Shown in pieces: positions 39,039 through 46,077 of a stretch of DNA of 64,000 nt. This stretch comes from Haliea sp. Its GTDB lineage: Bacteria; Pseudomonadota; Gammaproteobacteria; Pseudomonadales; Halieaceae. Under the pieces are notes generated by a model. The model searched no databases. It was not told the origin of the DNA and was given only the letters and a program-made list of their open reading frames with translations. Numbering within the stretch: position 1 is the first letter of the stretch; each line of letters opens with the position of its first letter. The stretch is from positions 62,001 through 126,000 of the forward strand of contig NZNC01000021.1 of NCBI GenBank assembly GCA_002692965.1, in the 5' to 3' direction. The position numbers and the translations under genes were made by a program.

Positions 39039-39865
39039 ATTTTCTGGCCCTGATCATTGCCCTGCTGGTTCGACAGTCCCGGGGCGTCCCCGCGACCCTG
39101 GATCGCAGCACACCCTGGTGGCGATGGCTGGCCTGGTGCCGCCGGCAAGTCTCCGGGGAGGTCCTGCAGCTGTTGATGGCGGTGGCGCTGCCGGCCCTGC
39201 TGCTTGCCTGGCTGCTGGCGGCCATCGACACACTGCTGTTCGGTCTGCCCTGGCTGGCGCTGGCCACCTGGCTGCTGTTGTTCAGTTTTGGACGCGGGGA
39301 TTTCCAGGCCGACCTGCGTCGCTATCGCGACCTCTGCGCCGAGGGCAATGCGGAGGGGGCCTGGCTGCATGCCCAGGCCGCTTTCAATGCCCGCGGCGAC
39401 CTGCCTGCGGAGGATTTTGTGGCGCTGCAGTGGGAGGTGGAGAAACGTCTTTGCTACGAGGGTTACCAGCGCTGGTTCGCCGTGGTGTTCTGGTTTCTGC
39501 TGCTGGGGCCGGCGGGTGGGCTCGCCTACCGCCTGCTGCAGTGGTTTGGTCGCGAGGTCGAGAGTGACACGACGCGTCGCGCACGCTATCTGCTGGACTG
39601 GGTGCCGGTGCAGTTGCTGGCCTTGGCCTTTGCCCTGGCGGGAGATTTCGTCCGCAGCCGGGCACCGCTGACCGAGGGCCTGTTGAGCCCCCGCCTGGAT
39701 CACGCCGCCTGGCTGGGAGAGCTCGCCCTGGCAGCCGCGGGCCAGGGGCCGGCCCCGCGAGCCGGGGCCGAGGCGGCCCTGCGGGTGGACGCGCTCTCGG
39801 ATCTGCTGTCGCGCAGCAAGGTTGCCTGGCTGGCGGTCGTGGCGCTGCTGACCATCCTCGCGTGA
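39035..39865 (+). CDS. ampE: Regulatory membrane protein AmpE
   Basis: AmpE is an integral inner membrane protein, classically co-transcribed with ampD and linked to beta-lactamase induction; its biochemical role is unclear. The 276-residue product begins MNFLALIIALLVRQSRGVP and has about four hydrophobic segments (near residues 43-70, 75-90, 148-170, 185-205) plus a final one. GRGDFQADLRRYRDLC and FAVVFWFLLLGPAGGLAYRL match the family. It is translationally coupled to ampD. Confidence 0.93.
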
Positions 39866-39957
39866 GCTGACCTGGCCTGTACAGTCTGGAAGGCGATGCT
39901 ACACTGGCTGTAAAGGGACTAAGGGGAGGGGGGTGAACTGGCTCACCCCACCACGCC

Positions 39958-41526
39958 ATGCCAGATGCCTGGTCCAGGGACGGAACGCTTCCCGCTATCG
40001 ACACGGCCGATGCGACCACGGGTGAGTGGCGCGGCCTCTATCTGACCCTGGTTTTTCATCCCGACCCCGAGCGCATCGGGGCCGCCTGCTCGCTGTTTGC
40101 CGACGCCGATCGGCGCCAGAACATCGGGCGCGAACATCCGGTCTTTCGCCGCGGTGATGGCGCCAGCGAGTTTACACTGGGCGATCGGCACATCAGCCGG
40201 CTGGCACTCTCATTGCACCTTCGGCCCGAGGGGCTGCGATTGTCCCGGCCGGACGGTGCCAGTCGCTGTCTGGTGGATGGTATGCCCCTGAGCGGCAGCC
40301 TGCTCCTGTCACCGACGCGTCTTGTCGCCGGGGTTACCCTGCAGTTGGCACACAGCGTGGTGTTGCTGCTGCGCGAGCAGCCCCGCTGTCAGGAGGGCGT
40401 ACCGGCGGTCGCCGCCGTGGAGGGTTTGCTGGGTGGCAGCCAGAGCATGCGTCAGTTGCGCCAGGCGATCCATAGCGCCGCAGCGGTCGATCGCGATGTG
40501 CTGGTGCTGGGAGAGAGCGGCAGTGGCAAGGAGGGCGTCGCCCGGGCCCTGTACCGGGCCAGTTCGCGCTCCGGTGGTCCCTGGGTGGCGGTCAACATGT
40601 CGGCTGTTCCGGTGGGGGTCGCGGCGGCGGAGCTGTTTGGCAGCGAGCGCGGCGCCTTTACCGGGGCCGACCGTCAACGGCGGGGCTACTTTCAGCGCGC
40701 GGAGGGTGGCACCCTGTTCCTCGACGAAGTCGGTGACACCCCGCCCGAGGTGCAGCCACTGCTGTTACGGGCACTGCAGGAGCGTGAGATTCAGCCGGTG
40801 GGTGGCGAAGCCCGGCAGGTGGACCTGAGAGTGATAGCGGCCACCGAGCTGGATCTGGATGATGCGGAGCGCGGCTTTCGCAGCTCCCTGCGTTACCGCC
40901 TGGCAGGGCTCGAAGTTCGGGTTCCCGCGCTGCGGGAACGTCCGGAGGACATCGGTGAACTGCTCTGTCACGCCCTGGCGCAGAGTTGTGCCGAGATGGG
41001 CCATCCCTTTCCCCTCGATCGCCTGACACAGGATCCGCGCCGGGCGGCTCGCTGGGCCAGTCTGTTTGCGCGCTGCCTGCAGCACACTTGGCCTGGCAAC
41101 GTGCGCGAACTGCAGAGTTGTGCACGGCAACTGGCACTCACCGCAGAGCGGGGGCCGATGCTGCCGTCGATGCTGGCCAGTGGTCGCGGCGGGGCGGTGA
41201 ACGAGCCCCGGCACAGGGACGGTGGCGCCGTGCCGGTCAAGCCGGCCCCCGAACAGGCGGCGGCCCCGCTCACCGATGCGGCACTGCGCGCCCTGCTGGC
41301 GGAATACGACTATGACCTCGCGGCTGTCTCCCGGGCTGCGGGTGTCAGCCGCGGGAGCCTCTACCGTCGCCTCTCCGGTCTCGGCTTGCGCCTGGCCCGG
41401 GATATTCCCCGCGGGGAAATCGAACGGGCACTGGCGGCGGAAGCCGGTGATGTGGCCGCGGCCGCCCGGGCGCTGAAAGTCTCCCGGGCGGCCCTGCAGG
41501 CGCGCTGTGCGGCGCGAGAGGGGTGA
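39958..41526 (+). CDS. FHA-domain sigma-54-dependent activator with two Fis-type HTH motifs
   Basis: A 522-residue sigma-54 activator whose sensory part is an FHA phosphothreonine-binding fold (about residues 30-140, with NIGREH and DRHISRL). The AAA+ core has Walker A GESGSGKEG at 185-193, the sigma-54 contact loop GAFTGA at 232-237 and Walker B TLFLDE at 252-257, so it looks active. The C-terminus contains two tandem Fis-like helix-turn-helix units (LAAVSRAAGVSRGSLYRRL, then VAAAARALKVSRAAL), which is unusual. It overlaps or abuts a Ser/Thr kinase gene, suggesting phosphothreonine-based control. The targets are unknown. Confidence 0.9.
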   Translation: MPDAWSRDGTLPAIDTADATTGEWRGLYLTLVFHPDPERIGAACSLFADADRRQNIGREHPVFRRGDGASEFTLGDRHISRLALSLHLRPEGLRLSRPDGASRCLVDGMPLSGSLLLSPTRLVAGVTLQLAHSVVLLLREQPRCQEGVPAVAAVEGLLGGSQSMRQLRQAIHSAAAVDRDVLVLGESGSGKEGVARALYRASSRSGGPWVAVNMSAVPVGVAAAELFGSERGAFTGADRQRRGYFQRAEGGTLFLDEVGDTPPEVQPLLLRALQEREIQPVGGEARQVDLRVIAATELDLDDAERGFRSSLRYRLAGLEVRVPALRERPEDIGELLCHALAQSCAEMGHPFPLDRLTQDPRRAARWASLFARCLQHTWPGNVRELQSCARQLALTAERGPMLPSMLASGRGGAVNEPRHRDGGAVPVKPAPEQAAAPLTDAALRALLAEYDYDLAAVSRAAGVSRGSLYRRLSGLGLRLARDIPRGEIERALAAEAGDVAAAARALKVSRAALQARCAAREG

Positions 41527-41535
41527 GTGACGGGC

Positions 41536-42909
41536 ATGGCTGAGCCGCACATTGGTCCCTACCGCCTGCTCCGGCTGCTGCATGAAGGCGGACAGGGGCG
41601 CGTGTTCCTGGGGCAGGATGACCGACTGCAGCGACCGGTGGCGGTGAAGATTCACGCGCTGCCCGACGCACCCTCCGCGCGCCGGCAGGTGCTTACCGAA
41701 GCGCGCCTGCTGGCGCGGCTGCAACATCCGGGCGTGGTGCAGATCCACGATGTCATCGCCAGTGAGCAGCATCTGGCGATGGTGATGGAGTATGTCTCGG
41801 GCTGTGATCTGGACGAATTGCTGGCACACACGGATCTGTGCCTGGCAGAAAGCCTGGAGGTGATCGAAGGGATTGCCGCCGCCCTGGGGGCGGCGGCTTC
41901 CCGCCAGATTGTTCACGGCGACCTCAAGACCGCCAATGTGCTGGTGGACCGGGAGGGGCATATCAAACTGGCGGATTTTGGCATTGCCGGCCTGGTTGGG
42001 GAGGCCCGTGGCGGCCGCGGCAGCCTGTCCTGCCTGTCACCGGAGCAGGCCCGGGGGGCGCCGCTGGACACGCGCACCGACCTGTTTGCGCTGGGTTGTC
42101 TGCTCTACCGCCTGCTCGACGGGGAATACCCCTTCTACCGCGGCGGGCGACTGGACCGGGCGGCCTTGCTGAGCGCCGATTACCCGCCGCTCGCCCCTCT
42201 CACCCCCTGCGGCGAGCCGGTGCCCGCGGCACTGCAGACCCTGGTGGCACAACTGCTGGCCCGCGACCCGGCCCGGAGGCCCGGCAGCATCGCCGCCCTG
42301 CGACAGCGTTTGCACCAGTTGCGTCGCGCCTTGCCGCGCCGGGTGAACGGCGGTCTGTTGCGGGTGGCGACGCCGGTCTTTCGCGAGGAGACCGCGGCCG
42401 ACCGGCCGCTGCCGCTGCCGGCGGACCTGTTGCGGCGGGGAGCCAGTCATCGGGACTGGTGGCGGAGCCGCCTGGCGTGGTGGCCGGGGCCGCGCCCGGC
42501 GGTCCTGTCCTTCTCCCTGCTGGGTGTGTTGCTGCTGGTGGCGGCGGGTGTGCTGTACCAGCAGCAGCTGCCGCCTCCCGCGGTGCAATTACAACCCCTG
42601 CAGCTAAGCCTGGCGCCTGGCGTCGCACTGCCCGAGGCGTCGGGCCCGTCGTGGTTGCGAGAGGTCGTGCGGGAACGGCTTCAGGCGCTGGAGCTGTGTC
42701 TGCTGGTGGAGCCGCGGGCGGCTGCCGACGAGACCCTGCAGCTGTTTCTGCAGTGCGAGGAAGGGCTCTGTCTGCTGGGCATGACGCGGGATCGTGTCGA
42801 AGGGGGTGCCAGCCGCTATCAGCAGGCGCTGCTGCCCCCCGCCGCGGGTGCCGCGGCCTGGGAGAGCCTGATAGGCGAGGCACTGGCAAGGCTCTACCGG
42901 GAGCCCTGA
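41536..42909 (+). CDS. Membrane-anchored Ser/Thr protein kinase
   Basis: A 457-residue PknB-type kinase. I start at ATG 41536, 12 bases after GAGAGGGG; GTG 41527 would directly follow the upstream stop. Kinase features are LLHEGGQGRVFLG (Gly loop), VAVKIH (Lys38), HGDLKTANVLV (127-137, with Gly where most kinases have Arg) and ADFGIAG (DFG 147-149). A membrane segment spans about residues 322-341, followed by a 115-residue periplasmic domain that I do not recognise. It probably phosphorylates the FHA activator encoded just before it. Confidence 0.88.
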   Translation: MAEPHIGPYRLLRLLHEGGQGRVFLGQDDRLQRPVAVKIHALPDAPSARRQVLTEARLLARLQHPGVVQIHDVIASEQHLAMVMEYVSGCDLDELLAHTDLCLAESLEVIEGIAAALGAAASRQIVHGDLKTANVLVDREGHIKLADFGIAGLVGEARGGRGSLSCLSPEQARGAPLDTRTDLFALGCLLYRLLDGEYPFYRGGRLDRAALLSADYPPLAPLTPCGEPVPAALQTLVAQLLARDPARRPGSIAALRQRLHQLRRALPRRVNGGLLRVATPVFREETAADRPLPLPADLLRRGASHRDWWRSRLAWWPGPRPAVLSFSLLGVLLLVAAGVLYQQQLPPPAVQLQPLQLSLAPGVALPEASGPSWLREVVRERLQALELCLLVEPRAAADETLQLFLQCEEGLCLLGMTRDRVEGGASRYQQALLPPAAGAAAWESLIGEALARLYREP

Positions 42910-42915
42910 TCCCCG

Positions 42916-43830
42916 TCAGCGGGCGAGCTCGCGCACCGCCTGCAGCATCTCGCGGTTGCGCGGCGCTTTCACGCCATGCCGAAGGGCGACCTCGACCAGG
43001 TGGCCATTGAGGAAGTCAATTTCCGTGGCGCGCCCGGCCATGACGTCCTGCAGCATGGAGGAGCGGTTGGCGGCGGTGCCCTGCAGCACGCTGTCGACCC
43101 GTGCCGGCAGGTCCGCCACCGCCGCGGCCTGGCCTTCGGCACTGGCAATGGCAGTGATTTCTTCGCAGAGGGTGGCGACCTCGAGACTGAGAGGCGGCTG
43201 CAGCAGTGTGCCGTTGGCGCATTGGTGCAGGGCCGTGAGAGGGTTGATGGCACAATTGATGGCCAGTTTGCGCCACAGGGCCGTCAGGATTTCCGTTTCC
43301 CAGCGGCAGCGGATACCCAGGGACTGCCAGTCGGCGAACCAGCCGGGCATCGCTTGGCCGGGCGAGCCCAGCAGGGTCTCACCGCTGCCGGCGTGGTGCA
43401 CCGCGAGTGGCGCTTCCCGCCAGGCGCCTTCGGTGGTGATGCCCCAGGTGAAGCGCCACGCCGGCCAGCGACGCTGCAGCCGCTCCTGGTAGCCCATGCC
43501 GTTGGCCAGCACAACCACCGTGGCATGCTTGGCCAGCCTGGGTGCCAGGTCGGCGACGGCCGCTTCCACCTCGCCAGCCTTGGTGCATACCAGGAGGTAG
43601 TCAATCCGGCCGTCACTGTCCGGGGTCTGCAGGTTCAGCGGGTAGCGATGCACCGAGTCCCCGCGTTGCAGCCGCAGCGTGGCCTTGCCGCGACCTTGCC
43701 GGCCGCGGCGGCCGATCAGTGTGATCGGGCGACCGGCCTCGAGGAAGAAGCTGGCGAACAGGCTGCCGATGGCGCCGGCGCCCAGGATGTACCAGTGGCG
43801 TCGGTGTTCAGCGGACGAGGGGGATTGCAA
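42916..43830 (-). CDS. 2-dehydropantoate 2-reductase family protein
   Basis: A 304-residue NADP-dependent ketopantoate reductase (PanE/ApbA) family protein. The dinucleotide fold reads YILGAGAIGSLFASFFLEAG, then YLLVCTKAGEVEAAVADL, and the catalytic lysine region ALWRKLAINCAINPLTAL is followed by the C-terminal helical domain ending REMLQAVREL. The reaction supplies pantoate for coenzyme A. PanE-like proteins also include other 2-oxoacid reductases, so the exact substrate is not certain. It converges on the kinase gene with a six-base gap. Confidence 0.88.
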   Translation of the reverse strand: MQSPSSAEHRRHWYILGAGAIGSLFASFFLEAGRPITLIGRRGRQGRGKATLRLQRGDSVHRYPLNLQTPDSDGRIDYLLVCTKAGEVEAAVADLAPRLAKHATVVVLANGMGYQERLQRRWPAWRFTWGITTEGAWREAPLAVHHAGSGETLLGSPGQAMPGWFADWQSLGIRCRWETEILTALWRKLAINCAINPLTALHQCANGTLLQPPLSLEVATLCEEITAIASAEGQAAAVADLPARVDSVLQGTAANRSSMLQDVMAGRATEIDFLNGHLVEVALRHGVKAPRNREMLQAVRELAR

Positions 43831-43885
43831 AGCGGGTGCGGCCCATTACCATGGGCTCCTTCTTTCAGCAGCGGGAATGCGGACT

Positions 43886-44368
43886 ATGCCATCTTTCGAC
43901 GTGGTTTCGGAAGTCGACTTGCACCAGTTGACCAACGCGGTTGATCAGGCCCAGCGGGTGATCACCAACCGTTTTGACTTCAAGGGTGTCGACGCCAGTT
44001 TCGAGCGCGAGGAGCGCACGGTCATCCTGCGCGCCGAGGCGGAGTTCCAGCTGCTGCAGATGGCGGACATCCTGCGCGGCACGCTGATCAAGTGTTCTAT
44101 CGAACCCGCGGCCATGTCGGAGGGCAGCCCGGAGGCGTCCGGCAAGGGCGTGCGCCAGGTCATGACCTTCCAGCACGGGCTCGACAGCACCCAGGCCAAG
44201 CAGATCGCCAAGGCGATCAAGGAGAGCAAGCTCAAGGTCCAGGCGCAGATCCAGGGCGAGCAGGTCAGGGTTACCGGCAAGAAGCGCGACGACCTGCAGC
44301 AGGCCATCGCACTGTTGCGGGATACCGACATCGGTGTGCCGCTGCAGTTCAGCAACTTTCGCGACTGA
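43886..44368 (+). CDS. YajQ family nucleotide-binding protein
   Basis: A 160-residue protein of the YajQ/DUF520 family. ATG 43886 gives MPSFDVVSEVDLHQLTNAVD, the exact family start; the open frame from 43679 is an overlap with the divergent reductase. RFDFKGVDASFE, GKGVRQVMTFQHGLDS and VRVTGKKRDDLQQAIALLR are typical. Members bind RNA or nucleotides, and one Xanthomonas protein binds cyclic di-GMP; the role here is open. Its last 20 bases overlap the convergent end of the thiamine kinase-like gene. Confidence 0.93.
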   Translation: MPSFDVVSEVDLHQLTNAVDQAQRVITNRFDFKGVDASFEREERTVILRAEAEFQLLQMADILRGTLIKCSIEPAAMSEGSPEASGKGVRQVMTFQHGLDSTQAKQIAKAIKESKLKVQAQIQGEQVRVTGKKRDDLQQAIALLRDTDIGVPLQFSNFRD

Positions 44369-45245
44369 GGCCTGCCAGGCCGGTGACCAGTTGCTGCCGC
44401 CGGTGTTCCCAGGCTGCGGTCGACATCTCCGCGCCGGGTTGGCAGTGCCAGAGCAGTTCCAGATAGCGGTAGATCACCTGGTAGCGCCTGAGCTGCCGGC
44501 CTTCCTGGCCGCTGGCAGGGCGCTGCAGCCAGGCCTCGAGCAGGGCCTCCTCGGCGGCTGTCGGCCAGTCGTCCCCCGCCAGCAGCGCCGCCAGCTCAAA
44601 CCAGACCGACCCCATGGCCGCATACTCCCAGTCCAGGGCATAGAGCCGGCCGCCACTGTGGAGCCGGTTGGCCCGCAACAGGTCGTTGTGGCACAGGCGG
44701 GGCGGGCCGTCCTCGGCCGAGGCAGCCTGCAGGCAGCGCCGCAGGTTGGTTTGCAGCCCCTGGAGAGCCGCCCAGCGGCCGGGGCTGGTGACTTGCGTCT
44801 GGCGCTCGTAGCGCTGCAGTCGCAGGCCGAGATCCAGGCGTAAATGAATTCCCGGCAGGGCGTGGATCCGCCGCAGGAGTGCGCCGAGAGCCTCGGTCTC
44901 GTCGGCGGGGGGAGTCGTGTCGGGCGGCAGGTAGTCGCAGAGGAGGGCACCCAGCTCGGCGTGCTGCCAGCGGGGTGCCGGTGCCAGTCCGGCGGCGTGG
45001 GCCTGTTGCAGGACGCGCCACTCGGCCTGGCGGTTGAGGCTGTGCTGCAGGGGATCGAGACGGTCCAGCCGCAGCACCAGCCGGTGCTCCCCCGCACGCA
45101 GCAAGAGGTTGTAGTTGCTGAGTCCGTTGCCCAGAGCACACTCCACCTCCGGTGGCCGCGGCGGCCCCGGCAAGCGCCAGTGGCGCCACTGGGCCAGGGC
45201 CTGTTCCAGCCTCAGCTGTACTGGGCGCGGTAGTGCAGCAACCAT
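44349..45245 (-). CDS. Thiamine kinase-like aminoglycoside/choline phosphotransferase family protein
   Basis: A 298-residue kinase of the APH/ChoK fold, probably phosphorylating salvaged thiamine. ATG 45245 overlaps the end of the permease gene by 34 bases; the open frame goes further upstream but through pnuT. The catalytic loop is LCHNDLLRANRL (HxDxxxxN) and the metal site ALDWEYAAMGS. GLSNYNLLLRAGEHRLVLRL forms the nucleotide-binding start. As the fourth gene behind a TPP riboswitch, next to a PnuC-type permease, a ThiK-like role is the most economical reading, though choline or another alcohol cannot be excluded. Confidence 0.78.
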   Translation of the reverse strand: MVAALPRPVQLRLEQALAQWRHWRLPGPPRPPEVECALGNGLSNYNLLLRAGEHRLVLRLDRLDPLQHSLNRQAEWRVLQQAHAAGLAPAPRWQHAELGALLCDYLPPDTTPPADETEALGALLRRIHALPGIHLRLDLGLRLQRYERQTQVTSPGRWAALQGLQTNLRRCLQAASAEDGPPRLCHNDLLRANRLHSGGRLYALDWEYAAMGSVWFELAALLAGDDWPTAAEEALLEAWLQRPASGQEGRQLRRYQVIYRYLELLWHCQPGAEMSTAAWEHRRQQLVTGLAGLSRESC

Positions 45246-45814
45246 TGCCGCCAGCCAAAGCAGACGATGACCAGGTAGACCGCGAACAGCCCCGCGGTCA
45301 TCAGCAGGCCCCGTTCCAGGTACAGCCAGATCGAGGCGCTGTCGATCACCAGCCAGTAGACCCAGTTTTCCAGGACCTTGCGCGCCACCATCCAGGTGGT
45401 GAGGATGCTGCCCCAGGTGGTAAAGGAATCCAGGTAGGGCAGGGCGGCCTCGGTGTAGCGCGCCAGCAGCGCGCCACTGATGCCACTGGCCAGGAGCACC
45501 CCCCCGATCGCCAGCAGATGTTGCCGGCCCCCCCAGGTGGAGATGCCCAGGGCGCTGTCCTGCCTGCCGCCGTGACGCCACTGGTACCAGCCGTAGACCG
45601 CCATGACCAGGTAGTAGAGCTGCAGGGCGGACTCCATGGGCAGCTGCACCTGCCAGAACAGCCACAGGTAGATGGCCGTGCTGAAAAAGGCCGCGTACCA
45701 GCACCACAGGCTCTCGCGCACGGCCAGCAGGAGGTAGGCGACGCCCAGGGTCACCGCCAGAGCCTCCCAGGCGTGCAGGCTCCCCAGGGTCTGCCACAGG
45801 GTCTCCAGGTTCAC
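45212..45814 (-). CDS. pnuT: PnuC-family permease, probable thiamine transporter PnuT
   Basis: A 200-residue inner membrane protein with about seven hydrophobic segments and PnuC signatures: WCWYAAFFSTAIYLWLFWQV, then ESALQLYYLVMAVYGWYQW, and DSFTTWGSILTTWMVARKVL followed by ENWVYWLVID. PnuC-type carriers let vitamins pass along their gradient, with trapping by a kinase; the next gene encodes such a kinase. Control by a TPP riboswitch points to thiamine (PnuT) rather than nicotinamide riboside. The ATG overlaps the stop of the upstream gene (ATGA). Confidence 0.88.
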   Translation of the reverse strand: MNLETLWQTLGSLHAWEALAVTLGVAYLLLAVRESLWCWYAAFFSTAIYLWLFWQVQLPMESALQLYYLVMAVYGWYQWRHGGRQDSALGISTWGGRQHLLAIGGVLLASGISGALLARYTEAALPYLDSFTTWGSILTTWMVARKVLENWVYWLVIDSASIWLYLERGLLMTAGLFAVYLVIVCFGWRQWLLHYRAQYS

Positions 45815-46065
45815 CCGGCGATCTCCAGCTCGCGGGGGATAAACTTGCAGACCAGTACCTGGCGACCCCAGCGTCGTTCACTGTCCTCCAGGGCCTCGCG
45901 CACCAGGTCGAACACGACCCGCGCCTCGCCGCAGAGCTGGGTACTCATGGCATTGGTCACTACCGTGATCCCCTCCCGGCCTTGCAGGGAGTCGATAAAG
46001 GCCTGGATGATCGGCAGGTAGTCATCCTGCAGGGGGTAAAGGCTCAATTCCGCCGTGACTTGCAT
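45811..46065 (-). CDS. Thiamine-binding YkoF/MTH1187 family protein
   Basis: An 84-residue single-domain protein of the DUF77/YkoF type, an alpha-beta fold known to bind thiamine or hydroxymethylpyrimidine in Bacillus YkoF. It opens MQVTAELSLYPLQDDYLPII and contains VTNAMSTQLCGEARVVFDLV, the family core, then ERRWGRQVLVCKFIP. It sits between the TonB receptor (12-base gap) and the permease (four-base overlap), so it may bind vitamin in the cytoplasm. No signal peptide is visible. Confidence 0.85.
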   Translation of the reverse strand: MQVTAELSLYPLQDDYLPIIQAFIDSLQGREGITVVTNAMSTQLCGEARVVFDLVREALEDSERRWGRQVLVCKFIPRELEIAG

Positions 46066-46077
46066 GCTTTTGCTCCT

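Noticed and set aside
39866-39957. Sigma-54 promoter before the FHA activator gene
   Set aside because: No GG-N10-GC pair with proper context was found in the 92-base gap; only weak sigma-70-like TACACT is present.
45246-45881. 212-residue N-terminal extension of the thiamine kinase-like gene
   Set aside because: It lies over the permease gene in another frame and has no kinase features.
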